NCBI GenBank assembly: GCA_021775475.1
Contig: JAJFHS010000002.1
Location: 1 to 43,667, forward strand
Source: Hyphomicrobiales bacterium
Lineage (GTDB): Bacteria; Pseudomonadota; Alphaproteobacteria; Rhizobiales; JAJFHR01
Direction: 5' to 3'
DNA: 43,667 nucleotides
Both the position numbers and the translations under genes were made by a program. How positions within the stretch are numbered: the first letter of the stretch is position 1; the number at the start of each line of letters is the position of its first letter. This document shows, in pieces, positions 25,421-35,900 of the stretch. Below the pieces are notes generated by a model that did no database searches, was not told the origin of the DNA, and worked only from the letters and a program-made list of their open reading frames with translations.

Positions 25421-27763
25421 TTAGTGACGGGCTACAAATGAATCAAGGACGCGTTTGCGCCCGGATTTTTCGAAATCGATCGTGAGCTTGTTGCCATCTA
25501 TTGCCGCTATAGCACCATAGCCGAATTTATCGTGAAAAACCCTTTCGCCCAACCTGTAGGTGCTGGTGTCGGAAAATTCGGAAGTGGCCAACTCGCCCTC
25601 CAGCACCGGTGATGAACCAAATCGGCTTTTTGGTGCCGGGTTTGCTGCTTGATGTGATTGCGCGCGCCGCCAGCCCGGAGTGTTGTAATTGGCTTCAAAC
25701 ACGTCTTCATTAAACCGGCTTTGGCCAAAGCTGCCACCGCCATAAGTATCTGAAGCACTTTCAATGTCGACATCGGCTTCGGGCAGTTCATCCAAAAACC
25801 GCGACGGCATGGCGGACTGCCACAGATTATGGATACGGCGATTTGAAGTGAAGCTGATTTTCGCCAGTTTGCGCGCACGTGTAATGCCCACATAGGCGAG
25901 CCTGCGTTCTTCTTCGAGACCGGCGTTACCACTGTCATCGAGTGCGCGTTGGTGGGGAAACAGGCCTTCTTCCCAGCCGGGCAGAAACACCGTGTCAAAT
26001 TCGAGACCCTTGGCGGAATGCAGGGTCATGAGATTTATCATATCGCTGGTCTCAGCCGTCTGCACATCCATCACCAGCGAAATATGTTCAAGAAAACCGG
26101 CGAGGTTTTCAAATTCTCCCATGGAATTGACTAGTTCCTTCAGGTTTTCGAGGCGACCTTGCGCGTCCGCTGCCTTGTCGTTTTGCCACATGGAAGTGTA
26201 ACCGGATTCGTCCAGTATCATTTCGGCGAGTTCGGTGTGCGGCAAGCCATCAATGAGCGAACGCCAGCGGGCAAAATTATCCAAAAGCTCACCCAGCGAT
26301 TTACGTGCGGCTTTGGAAAGTTCGTCGGTTTCAACCAATGCGCGCGCCGCACGGGTTAATGATATGCCTTGCGCGCGGGCGAATTCATGCAGTTTTTGCA
26401 CGGTGACATTGCCAAGGCCGCGTTTGGGGGTGTTGATGATGCGCTCAAATGCCAGATCATTGTCGGGCTGGGCGGTGACTTTGAGATAAGCCAGCCCATC
26501 TCGCACTTCACGGCGTTCATAAAATCGCGGGCCACCAATGACACGATAGGGCAGGCCAAGGGTGACAAACCGGTCTTCAAATTCGCGCATAAGCGAGCTG
26601 ACGCGCACCAGAATGGCTATTTCATTGAGCTTGTGGTCCTTGCGTTGCAGGTTTTCAATGTCATCAGCAATGCCACGCGCTTCTTCTTCGCCATCCCAGA
26701 CGGATTTGACCTGAACTTTTTCGCCCTCGGTTTCAGAGGTGCGCAGGGTTTTACCCAGGCGGCCCTGATTGTGGGCAATCAGGCCTGAGGCGGCATTGAG
26801 AATATGCGGGGTCGAGCGGTAGTTTTCTTCCAGCCGCACGACGAGGGCACCGGGGAAATCTTTTTCAAAGCGCAGGATATTGTCGACTTCCGCACCGCGC
26901 CAGCCATAGATTGACTGGTCGTCATCACCAACGCAGGCAATGTTACCGGCGTTACCAGCAAGCAGACGCAGCCACAGATATTGCGCCACATTGGTGTCCT
27001 GATATTCATCGACCAGCATATATTTGAAACGCTCACGGTAGCTGCTCAGAACATCGGGATTTTCCTGAAACAACCTCAGGCATTCAAGCAGAAGATCGCC
27101 AAAATCAGCGGCATTGAGTATTTTCAGCCGCGCCTGATATTCGGCATATATCTCAACACCCTTGCCGTTGGCATAGGATTGCGCATCAGCGGCACTTACA
27201 TTGTTTGGCGTAATGCCACGGTTTTTCCAGCCATCGATTTCACCAGCCAACTGGCGCGCGGGCCAGCGTTTTTCGTCAATGCCGTCGGCTTTGATCAGCT
27301 GTTTAAGCAGGCGTATCTGATCGTCGGTGTCGAGGATGGCAAAATCGGGTCTGAGGCCAACCAGTTCAGCATCGCGGCGCAGGATTTTGGCACCAATGGA
27401 ATGAAACGTGCCAAGCCAGGTCATGCCTTCAACGGCACCACCAATGATGGCGCCAATGCGCTCTTTCATTTCGCGCGCCGCTTTGTTGGTGAAGGTGACT
27501 GCAAGAATTTGCCCGGGCCAGGCGCGACGCGTATGCAGTATGTGGGCCAGTCGCGTGGTTAAAACCCGTGTCTTGCCAGTGCCTGCACCAGCCAGAATGA
27601 GCGAGGGGCCATCAACATTTTCCACCGCCCGGCGTTGTTCGTGATTGAGCTTTTTGAGGTAGGGGGCTTCAACCGCAGCCATGGCACGCGCAGCAATGCC
27701 GCCGGTGGGCCGGGCAGCTTCACTTTCGTCGACAGAACCAAGATCAAACGGGTCGATGGGCAT
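25421..27763 (-). CDS. uvrD: UvrD/PcrA-type superfamily 1 DNA helicase
   Basis: A 780-residue 3'-5' helicase for nucleotide excision and mismatch repair. Motifs in order are: Q-motif LNHEQRRAVENV, Walker A AGAGTGKTR, motif Ia TFTNKAAREMKER, motif II VDEYQDTN, motif III GDDDQSIYGWRGA, motif IV ENYRST, motif V LMTLHSAKGLEFD and motif VI EEERRLAYVGITRAR. The C-terminal 45 residues (GERVFHDKFGYGAI) form the Tudor-like tail seen in UvrD/PcrA that contacts RNA polymerase. It is preceded by the DUF2478 gene (gap 47 bases) and followed by prmA. Confidence 0.95.
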   Translation of the reverse strand: MPIDPFDLGSVDESEAARPTGGIAARAMAAVEAPYLKKLNHEQRRAVENVDGPSLILAGAGTGKTRVLTTRLAHILHTRRAWPGQILAVTFTNKAAREMKERIGAIIGGAVEGMTWLGTFHSIGAKILRRDAELVGLRPDFAILDTDDQIRLLKQLIKADGIDEKRWPARQLAGEIDGWKNRGITPNNVSAADAQSYANGKGVEIYAEYQARLKILNAADFGDLLLECLRLFQENPDVLSSYRERFKYMLVDEYQDTNVAQYLWLRLLAGNAGNIACVGDDDQSIYGWRGAEVDNILRFEKDFPGALVVRLEENYRSTPHILNAASGLIAHNQGRLGKTLRTSETEGEKVQVKSVWDGEEEARGIADDIENLQRKDHKLNEIAILVRVSSLMREFEDRFVTLGLPYRVIGGPRFYERREVRDGLAYLKVTAQPDNDLAFERIINTPKRGLGNVTVQKLHEFARAQGISLTRAARALVETDELSKAARKSLGELLDNFARWRSLIDGLPHTELAEMILDESGYTSMWQNDKAADAQGRLENLKELVNSMGEFENLAGFLEHISLVMDVQTAETSDMINLMTLHSAKGLEFDTVFLPGWEEGLFPHQRALDDSGNAGLEEERRLAYVGITRARKLAKISFTSNRRIHNLWQSAMPSRFLDELPEADVDIESASDTYGGGSFGQSRFNEDVFEANYNTPGWRRAQSHQAANPAPKSRFGSSPVLEGELATSEFSDTSTYRLGERVFHDKFGYGAIAAIDGNKLTIDFEKSGRKRVLDSFVARH

Positions 27764-27810
27764 AATTTGTTCTTATAACACTGAGTCGCAGCTGTTCGGG
27801 AATATTGATT

Positions 27811-28323
27811 TCAAGCGGAGTTTTCGATGGCCTTGGCAACCCAGTTTTCCATTTTGGTATCAGTTACCAGCAATTCGTGCGCCATGCCACCGTGGAATTG
27901 TTGCCAGGCCTCGACATAAGGCGCGCGCACGCCGGTCAGAACCGGAATTCCGGCGTCGATGGCTTGGGCAAAATAATCCCGCAAACCCTTGCCTTCGCTT
28001 TCGGCGCGACCAAAACGGTTGATGACCAGCATGTCAACGCGGTCAAGAATTGCCTGTTCGATAGCTTTTGCCGAGCCTAGTAACCCCGCTTCATCCAGTC
28101 GGCAGCCGCTGGCCTGGAGACCTCTATTTTCCCAGATGTCGAATTTTTGTCGTGATCTTATGTCAACCAGTTGCACACCGGAGACATCGCCGCAGCTGTT
28201 TTCCTGAATGAGGCCACCGACAATCAGGCCTTTGTCGCTCAACTGGGTGCAGATATGCATCAACTGGTCGTCGACATTAACGCCACGCTGAAATTTTATC
28301 GCTGTGAGTAGGGGGATGGGCAC
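27811..28323 (-). CDS. DUF2478-family P-loop-like protein
   Basis: A 170-residue soluble protein resembling the DUF2478 family, which is distantly related to nucleoside-triphosphatases of the THEP1 type and often found near molybdate transport genes. Visible family-like blocks are GGLIQ near residue 37, DMLVINRFGRAESEGKGLRD, IPVLTGVRAPYVEAW and FHGGMAHEL. The usual N-terminal P-loop is not evident. No molybdenum genes are nearby. It is in a tight minus-strand run between a PAP2 phosphatase (gap 15) and uvrD. Function unknown. Confidence 0.7.
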   Translation of the reverse strand: MPIPLLTAIKFQRGVNVDDQLMHICTQLSDKGLIVGGLIQENSCGDVSGVQLVDIRSRQKFDIWENRGLQASGCRLDEAGLLGSAKAIEQAILDRVDMLVINRFGRAESEGKGLRDYFAQAIDAGIPVLTGVRAPYVEAWQQFHGGMAHELLVTDTKMENWVAKAIENSA

Positions 28324-28338
28324 GTAAATTTCTCCAGT

Positions 28339-29109
28339 TTAACGACGTAATCTGAGTTTTCCGGTATCACCAAATTCAAACAAAATCCGGCGGTGAGCAA
28401 AAGCGCGGGCATATAACCAGCTAAACAAGGCACCGAACAACACTCCGGCTGTCACATCACTTGGAAAATGCACGCCAATTGCCACGCGGGTTGTGGCCAG
28501 CCAGATAGCCGCCAGCAGCAAAAACACTGCCATCCTGGGAAACAGCAACGCCAGCGCCATTGCGACTGCCCCGGCGGTGGTGGCGTGTCCTGACGGGAAG
28601 CTGGCGAATTCATAATTATCGCCGAACGGTGATAATTGCCACACCTGCATGTCTTCAACAAAGGGCGGGCGTGCGCGGCCAATTGCATTTTTCATCAATA
28701 ATGCCAACAGACCACTAAAGGCAATTGTTGTAAAAAGGAAATATAAACTCAAAGAGATACGATGCCAGCGGATACGTTTTTGAGCCTTGAGGCGATCGGT
28801 GCGAATGAGCGGCATAACCAGTAAAACACTGCCGGTTAAGGCCAGCATCCATTTTGATTTGCCGATATCAGTGGTATAGGCGAACCAGCCTTCCTTTTGG
28901 GCATTGCCTGCTTGAAACCATTGCAGAAATACGGGGTCGGCAAAAATCCCCAGGATTGTGATAAGAAAAATGCCCGCCAGAACCAGGGCAATGAACAGGC
29001 GTGGTTGCGGCAAAACACTGAACCGGTTATCCAGACGCCGATTGTTAATAAGCCGGAAAAACCCTGTAATTGAAACAAACCATCGCAGGATTGGGTTTGT
29101 ACTACTCAT
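28339..29109 (-). CDS. PAP2-family membrane phosphatase
   Basis: A 256-residue integral membrane protein with about six transmembrane segments and the three acid-phosphatase motifs: KNAIGRARPP (motif 1), SFPSGHATTAGAV (motif 2) and TRVAIGVHFPSDVTAG (motif 3), which supply the catalytic His pair and Asp. Family members dephosphorylate undecaprenyl pyrophosphate, phosphatidate, phosphatidylglycerophosphate or lipid A. The basic N terminus is cytoplasmic. It precedes the DUF2478 gene by 15 bases. Confidence 0.9.
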   Translation of the reverse strand: MSSTNPILRWFVSITGFFRLINNRRLDNRFSVLPQPRLFIALVLAGIFLITILGIFADPVFLQWFQAGNAQKEGWFAYTTDIGKSKWMLALTGSVLLVMPLIRTDRLKAQKRIRWHRISLSLYFLFTTIAFSGLLALLMKNAIGRARPPFVEDMQVWQLSPFGDNYEFASFPSGHATTAGAVAMALALLFPRMAVFLLLAAIWLATTRVAIGVHFPSDVTAGVLFGALFSWLYARAFAHRRILFEFGDTGKLRLRR

Positions 29110-29190
29110 ATTGTGGTGCTCGCTATATTTAAATCCGGCCTCACGACAAAGGCATTAATCGACAATTTCGGTTTCAAAATCCCGCCTCCA

Positions 29191-30825
29191 TCAGCCATGT
29201 TTCTCTACATTAGCCCTGATCAAGGCCTGGTTGAAGGCGTCGGTTGCAGCCAACTGTCTGGCCCAGCCGATGGTGCGGCTTGCGTCTTTATCATCTACCA
29301 CCGGAATGAGTGTGAGGCCACTGTCGTCAAAAGCGCGCAGGGCTGTCTCGAGAGTATCGTTTTTTGTCAGCAGGAAGCGTTGACCCTCCTCACTGAGAGG
29401 CGGCGTGGTTTCATCTGCTTTGAGCGGTTCCATGAAATCTGACACATGAAGATTGCGAACGATTTCCTTGTGTGGACCATCTTTGAGAAACAGGCCTCTT
29501 GAGCCCAGTTGCCAGTGAAAAAAACTGCGCCCGTGAACCGCCTGCATGAGGCCGGTGGATATCGAGATTGTCAGCACGATAGCCAGGGTCATTTCATAGC
29601 CGCCGGTGAGTTCAAACACAATCAGGGTGGTTGAAATCGGCGCGCCCAGAATTGCTGCTGCCACTGCTCCCATGCCAACGATGGCATATAATCCGTTGCT
29701 TGAGGCAATGTCCGGGAACATGGACGTTGCCATGATGCCGAAGGCGCCACCGGTCATGGCACCGAGGTATAATGACGGGCTAAACACGCCACCACCAAAG
29801 CGGCTGGCCAAAGTTATGGCGGTTGCGGCTGTCTTGGCGGGGATAAGTGCGAGAAGCAAAAGCAGGGGCAGTTGCTGGTTCAAAGCGGCATCGGTTGCTT
29901 GATAGCCGACGCCCAGAATTTGCGGAAAAAAGACTGCCAGTGTACCAACCATCAAGCCGCCAATGACCGGCCTTGCCCACAAGGGACAGGTGATGTGGCG
30001 GGCGACCCAGTCGGCAGTGCTGAGCGAAGAATGAAAACAAATGGCGACAATCCCGCAAGTGATGCCCAGAAGTACAAAGGCTGGAAATTCCAGATAAGAG
30101 GTAATCTGATGGTCGGGGACGATGAAGGCGGGAAAGCTGCCAAGGTGAAAGCGCGTAACTACAGTAGCGGTTACGCTGGAAACTATAATGGGAACGAAAG
30201 CACGCGGCGACAGGTGTGCCAGAATAACTTCCATGGCGAAAAGTGCACCGGCAATCGGTGCGTTGAAAGATGCGGAAACAGCCGCGGCGGCACCGCAAGC
30301 CAATAAAGTGCGTTGCATGTGGCGAGGAAAATCAAAAAACTGCGCCAGGCCTGATGACAGGGTGGCACCGAGGTGAACGGCGGGGCCTTCGCGACCGGCA
30401 CTGGCACCGCTGCCTAAAGATACCGCTGAGACCAGGGCTGCACCGATACCGTTCAAGAACGGCATTTTGGCCCCCCCTATGGCGCGCGCCTCAATAACAT
30501 CAGCAACGCCTTCGGGGCGACGACCGGGTAAGATAAATTGTAAAAACAGACCGACAACCAGGCCGCCGATTGCCGGGACCAGAATAATCACAATGGGCGG
30601 CTGGCTGGCCACCTGGCTGGAAAATTTTTCCGACATGGTGCCGAGCCATAAAAACTGGGTGACACCAATCAGAAGTCTGAAGGCAATGATGGCATAAGCA
30701 ATTGCAATACCGATGATAGCTGCCAGAACCCAGGCCAGAGGCTCGCGATTATAGACAAATGTGCGTAAATTTGGCTGCACAGATTCCAGTAAAAAGCGTC
30801 TGAAACTGTTGATTAATTCCGACAT
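29191..30825 (-). CDS. CLC-family chloride channel/antiporter with a C-terminal CBS-like region
   Basis: A 544-residue membrane protein with the CLC signature loops: SLGSGASAGREGPAVHLG at about 136-153, with the external gating Glu at 146, and GGVFSPSLYLGAMTG in the second half. The position equivalent to the internal proton Glu of the E. coli antiporter (E203) is Val200 here, after Glu199 in FAMEVI. This resembles channel-type and some other bacterial members. The C-terminal 90 residues look like one CBS domain. It follows the thioesterase gene by 17 bases. Confidence 0.9.
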   Translation of the reverse strand: MSELINSFRRFLLESVQPNLRTFVYNREPLAWVLAAIIGIAIAYAIIAFRLLIGVTQFLWLGTMSEKFSSQVASQPPIVIILVPAIGGLVVGLFLQFILPGRRPEGVADVIEARAIGGAKMPFLNGIGAALVSAVSLGSGASAGREGPAVHLGATLSSGLAQFFDFPRHMQRTLLACGAAAAVSASFNAPIAGALFAMEVILAHLSPRAFVPIIVSSVTATVVTRFHLGSFPAFIVPDHQITSYLEFPAFVLLGITCGIVAICFHSSLSTADWVARHITCPLWARPVIGGLMVGTLAVFFPQILGVGYQATDAALNQQLPLLLLLALIPAKTAATAITLASRFGGGVFSPSLYLGAMTGGAFGIMATSMFPDIASSNGLYAIVGMGAVAAAILGAPISTTLIVFELTGGYEMTLAIVLTISISTGLMQAVHGRSFFHWQLGSRGLFLKDGPHKEIVRNLHVSDFMEPLKADETTPPLSEEGQRFLLTKNDTLETALRAFDDSGLTLIPVVDDKDASRTIGWARQLAATDAFNQALIRANVEKHG

Positions 30826-30842
30826 TTAACGCAGCTCCGGGG

Positions 30843-31325
30843 CTATTTTTTCCTGATGCCTATAATGCGCCCGATATGAGAGCTGGGCGGCAGATTGCTG
30901 TGAGCTTGATACATCTGGTCAATTTTCTCAAGCACCTCGTTAGGGAAAACCGAGGCGCGTTTGGCTTTCATGTCCACATGCAGGGTCATTTGTTCCCAGG
31001 TTGCACTGAGAAAACCTTCTTGGCCATGAAACATTTCAAGGTAGATGTGAAGGCGTTTTTGATCGTAATCAACAATTCGCAGCGTTATTTTAACGGGAGC
31101 GTCAACCGTCAGTTCGCGCTGGTAAGTAATGTGACCTTCCATGGTGAAGGTGGAGGCGTTTTCACGTTTTACGTATTCAGGTCCAATTCCAAGATTGCTA
31201 AAAAGCTCATCAATACAACGGTCAAACAACACAATATAATAAGCCACATTCATATGGCCGTTGTAATCAATCCACTCGGGAATAACGGTCATGGGCGAGG
31301 AGACGAAAGGGGATTGTGGCGACAT
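30843..31325 (-). CDS. Hotdog-fold acyl-CoA thioesterase
   Basis: A 160-residue protein of the 4-hydroxybenzoyl-CoA thioesterase/YbgC-like hotdog group. The characteristic block is WIDYNGHMNVAYYIVLFD at about 18-35, with the catalytic-type Asp in DYNGHMN. It is followed by a strand rich in charged residues, HITYQRELTVDAPVKITL, and LSATWEQMTLHVD. It hydrolyses short acyl-CoA or acyl-ACP esters; the exact substrate is unknown. First gene of a long minus-strand run, divergent from the FAD-linked dehydrogenase. Confidence 0.8.
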   Translation of the reverse strand: MSPQSPFVSSPMTVIPEWIDYNGHMNVAYYIVLFDRCIDELFSNLGIGPEYVKRENASTFTMEGHITYQRELTVDAPVKITLRIVDYDQKRLHIYLEMFHGQEGFLSATWEQMTLHVDMKAKRASVFPNEVLEKIDQMYQAHSNLPPSSHIGRIIGIRKK

Positions 31326-31427
31326 TAAAAATTCTCCGGGAAATCTGACGCTATCGACTTAAACCAATCAAAGAATGTGCTATAACCTGAACAAGGTAAA
31401 ACATATAGTGCTTTGATAAGGTGATAC

Positions 31428-32825
31428 ATGGTTGAGACCGCACTTGCCAATTCCCGATTGATTGATGCGGCAATACAAGAAGCTGAGGCGCTGTTGGGCG
31501 ACAGGCTGTCAACATCGCGCTCGGTGCGTGATCTTCACGGCGAAAGTGTCGCCTGGTTTGCCAACCACCCGCCTGATGCGGTGGCTTTCGTTCATACAAC
31601 GCAAGAAGTTTCGGAACTGGTCAAGATTTGTGCCCGCCACAAGGTGCCGATAATTCCTTATGGGGCGGGTACCTCTTTGGAAGGGCACACAAGTGCTATT
31701 CATGGTGGCATAACCTTTGATTTTACCCAGATGAATAATATTATACGCGTCAGTGCTGAGGACCTTGATTGCACGGTGGAGGCTGGCGTTACCCGTATTC
31801 AGCTCAATCAGTATTTGCGTGATATGGGGGTGTTTTTCCCTATTGATCCCGGAGCGGACGCAAGTATTGGCGGCATGGCGGCTACGCGGGCTTCGGGTAC
31901 CAACGCGGTTCGTTATGGCACCATGCGTGAAAATGTTCTCAATTTGACGGTGGTGATGGCGGATGGAACCATTGTCAAAACGGCGCGCCGGGCGAGGAAA
32001 TCTTCTGCCGGCTATGATCTCACCCGGTTGATTGTCGGCTCTGAGGGAACGTTGGGGATAATAACCGAGGTAACCTTAAAACTACACGCAATACCGGAAG
32101 CTATTTCAGCGGGCGTGTGTCCGTTTCCCGATATCAAGGCTGCATGTGACGCAACAATAATGGCAATCCAGATGGGAATACCGGTGGCGCGTATTGAACT
32201 TTTTGATGATGCGCAGATAGCTGCCTGCAATGCGTATTCCGATCTTGATTTCCCTGAAACGGCAATCCTGTTTCTGGAATTTCATGGCACGGAGCAAAGC
32301 GTTGCCGAACAGATGGCTCTGTTTGCAGACATTGTTGCAGAACTTGGTGGCGGACCTTTTGATACAGCAACCAAAACCGAGGATCGCAACCGCTTGTGGA
32401 AGGCCCGCCATGATGTCTACTGGGCCACGCTGGCCATGCGGCCGGGGTGCAAAGGACTGGCAACTGATGTTTGCGTGCCGATATCACGGCTGGCTGATTG
32501 TGTTGAGGAAACGCGGGCCGATATTGAGGAATTTAACCTCTATGCACCAATCGTCGGCCACGTGGGAGATGGCAATTTTCACCTGATATTGCTCATTGAT
32601 CCAAAGGATCCTGAGGAAAAGCTGCGCGTAGACGAACTTCTCAAACGTCTGGTAATGCGGGCTCTTGCCATGGAGGGTACGTGTACCGGCGAACATGGAG
32701 TGGGCATGGGTAAAATGAAATTTCTCGAAGCGGAACATGGGCAAGGACTGGGCGTGATGCGGGCGATAAAAAAGGCGCTGGATCCCGACAGTATTCTTAA
32801 CCCGGGCAAAGTTGTTGCAATGTGA
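31428..32825 (+). CDS. FAD-linked D-2-hydroxyacid dehydrogenase (D-lactate dehydrogenase/GlcD type)
   Basis: A 465-residue flavoprotein of the VAO/PCMH family with FAD-binding type 4 and FAD-oxidase C domains. Key stretches are IPYGAGTSLEGHTSA, DPGADASIGGMAATRASG, GTLGIITEVTLKL, the active-site HVGDGNFH at about 370-380, and GTCTGEHGVGMGK near the C terminus. It oxidises D-lactate, glycolate or a related 2-hydroxyacid, passing electrons to cytochrome c or quinone. As a single polypeptide it resembles eukaryotic-type LDHD more than the three-subunit GlcDEF. A -10-like TATAAC precedes it. Confidence 0.88.
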   Translation: MVETALANSRLIDAAIQEAEALLGDRLSTSRSVRDLHGESVAWFANHPPDAVAFVHTTQEVSELVKICARHKVPIIPYGAGTSLEGHTSAIHGGITFDFTQMNNIIRVSAEDLDCTVEAGVTRIQLNQYLRDMGVFFPIDPGADASIGGMAATRASGTNAVRYGTMRENVLNLTVVMADGTIVKTARRARKSSAGYDLTRLIVGSEGTLGIITEVTLKLHAIPEAISAGVCPFPDIKAACDATIMAIQMGIPVARIELFDDAQIAACNAYSDLDFPETAILFLEFHGTEQSVAEQMALFADIVAELGGGPFDTATKTEDRNRLWKARHDVYWATLAMRPGCKGLATDVCVPISRLADCVEETRADIEEFNLYAPIVGHVGDGNFHLILLIDPKDPEEKLRVDELLKRLVMRALAMEGTCTGEHGVGMGKMKFLEAEHGQGLGVMRAIKKALDPDSILNPGKVVAM

Positions 32826-32976
32826 TTCACGTTGTTTTGTTGAGGAACATTGTGTGAGAATCAATTACTCTTAATCTCAGGGCACAGGGATCAATTTCAA
32901 AGAATGATTGGAAAATGAGAAGCTTCGAATTCAATCAGGTTTTGACAGATTTGGTTTTGAAAATGGAAATTGAGCA

Positions 32977-35900
32977 TTGAAACATCCGCTTCTCATGGCG
33001 TGTGGATTGATTGTGGTGATATTATTCACCGCTCTTATTGCGCCGTTTTTAATCACCTGGACGGCCTATCGTGCGGAAATTGAGAGTGAGGCCACAAGAA
33101 TACTGGGTCGCCAGGTCAGCATTAACGGCGATATAGATATTCGAATTTTGCCGATTGGCACCATTCGTCTGGGCAGCGTCGAAGTCAAATCCCCCGATGA
33201 TCGCGACAGTGCCGCCCTTGCCAGCATAGCCCAGGTTAAAGCCAGACTTGCTCTGGCGCCACTGTTGCGCGGTAAGTTTCAATTCACTGATGTGGAACTT
33301 GTGCGCCCGACTTTTCGATTTGATGTTTCTGCGCGCGGCGTTCCCAACTGGCAGATCAAGACCGACACTAATTTTGGTGAAACTGTGGATCTGCAGAATA
33401 TTATTCTTGATGATGTTCTCATTTCCGGTGGTTCGGTATTTTTCAGAGATGCCAGACGCCGGGTTGCCTATGATGTGTCAGGCATCAATGCCCGGGTTTC
33501 AGCGCGCGCGCTGGTGGGGCCGTATGCTGCAAACGGCGAGTTGCTTCTGGCTGGTCAGGCACGGGAATTTTCGTTGCGGGCGGGCAGGGCGGACGTTGAA
33601 GGTGTGCGGCGTTTAAGCCTGCGCTTGAATGTCCCGGAAAAAGAAGAGGAAGAAATTGTCTTCGATGGTTTTCTTGATACTTCGGATCAGGGGCCGCGTT
33701 TTGACGGCAAATTGATCATTAACCAGGATATTGGCGAACTTGAATTTTTCAAAACCATCGCACCCGGAGTAAAGGATAAGTTCTTTGGCAAGCTCGAAGC
33801 CAAAATCGCAACTTCTTTTGTCGGTATCCAACTTGAGAATATCAAAGCGGTAATCAGCCAGGGTGCCACTGCATCGCGGTTTTTCGGTCGTGCCCAGGCA
33901 TTGTGGCAGAATAGCTCGGATTTCATTGTCGAACTTAGCACCAAACGTCTCGACCTTGACAATTTGCTCGGGCTTGCGGGCGTCTCCGGGAAGGTTGCGA
34001 AAAAAACACCATCGCAAAAAGTTAAGCAGACCAAGGCGCCCCCGAACGCGGCCACAATGGCCTGGTTTTTGAGCCTGATGGCCGATGCCCTGCCGGGGCT
34101 CAATGGCAACGGGTTTGGCGGTAAAATATCGCTTGGACTTGATACTGTCGTTGTTGGCGGGTTGACGATTGAAAAATCAGTACTGAAATTGCGGTTTGCC
34201 GATAATAATGTTGAGGTTCTGGAGGCTTCCGGCAACCTTCCCGGGCGCAGTAGGCTGTCATTGAAAGGGCTTTTCCTGACTCGGGCCAAAACGGCGCGTT
34301 TTGTCGGTTTTTTTGACTTTAACGCCCAGAATGCCAAAGAGTTCGCCAGGTGGCTGGTTCCTTCTCTTGATCCGCTCATGGGATCAAAGGTGAGTGGATT
34401 TAGCGGCCGGTTGGCGGCTAAAGGCAAATTGAAAATAGCGCCTAAATCCATTGACCTTCTGGATATGGATGTGAAGCTGGACGAAACCCAAGCCTCGGCG
34501 GGGCTTTCCTATGCTTTGCGGCAGCGCCCGGCATTTGGTCTGGCACTTTCAATCGACCAAATTGATCTCGACCGGTACTTTCCGCCTGATCAATTTAAAG
34601 GCCAATCATCCCAGGGTGATTTCCCCGGGGCGGAAATTCTAAAAGATATAGCCAGTCTGTTCGTGCGTTTTGACGCCAATATCCGCCTGAGTGCCGACAG
34701 TTTGATTTCTCGCGGTATTGTCGTGCGTGGCTTTGCCGCTGATGTGGGGTTGAATGCAGGCAAGCTAACAATTAAAAGATTTGATTTTGCCGATATCGGT
34801 GGCAGCAGTCTGACTACCAAGGGATCCATTACTGATATAAACGGCAAGCCTTCAGGCGTGCTGGAAGCTTCGCTGAAAGCACCAGATCCGACAGACCTGT
34901 TTGAAATGCTGGGGATCGGTGACAACGCCCGCGAAGTTGCCAAAGGTTTTGGGCCTTTGAATTTGGACATTTCCTTTAAATCCTCATTTGAAGACGGCCA
35001 CCCTCACCATCTTTTTAAATTAAACGGCTCGGCAGGTGGAACAGATATCTCCAGCCGGTTTTTGTTGTTGGGAAAATTGAATGAAATTGCCCAATCCAGG
35101 CTCGAATTTGATGCGGAAGCCAACAACCAGGACGGAGCCAGATTATTGGCTCAACTGGGGTGGGTGAAGCCAGAAGAGATAACATTATCATCGCAAGCCG
35201 GTGTGTTGCGGGCGCGCATCAAAGGGGATGTCAATAAACGCCTCGAGGTCAATTTTGATCTTGAAGCCTATGGTGCCAGCGGCAATCTGTCGGGTGTTCT
35301 GGCAAGAGTTAACGGCGAGCCACAACTTGAAGCCAGTGTGGCGGTAAAAAGTGAGGATGCGAGATCCCTGTTGTCGGTTTTACACGTGCCGGTAAATGAC
35401 GGCAGCGATGAAACGCTGCCCCTGTCTTTTGAAGGATCACTGGCGGGAAAAATCTCGAAATTGGCGCTTACCGGGTTTGCTGGAAATGTTGGCAATATCC
35501 CGCTCAGTTTGAACGGGACCATGGTTTTAGGAGGTCGTGTTCCGATTGTAACAGCTGAAGTGAAGACGCGGGAAATGTCATTTCCGTGGGCTTTTGATGC
35601 TATTTTTGGCGGCGGCACAAAGCCGGACACTCCTAAGGCAGGCAAAGATCAGGTGTGGTCGGCACAGCCGTTTGATCTTGGCCGCTTGAAGGTTGCAGAT
35701 TTGAAGGTCGATCTGCTGGTGAACAAGCTTGCTACCGAGACAACGGTGATAAAAAATGTAAAGGCTGAAATTCGTTCACAGCGTGGCAAGTTTGACCTCA
35801 AACGTTTGACGGGAAGCCTCTATGGCGGTGAGTTAAGCCTCAAGGCAACGCTGGATGACATTAATGGTACCTTGAAGCTGCGTTCGGAATATTCCCTGGA

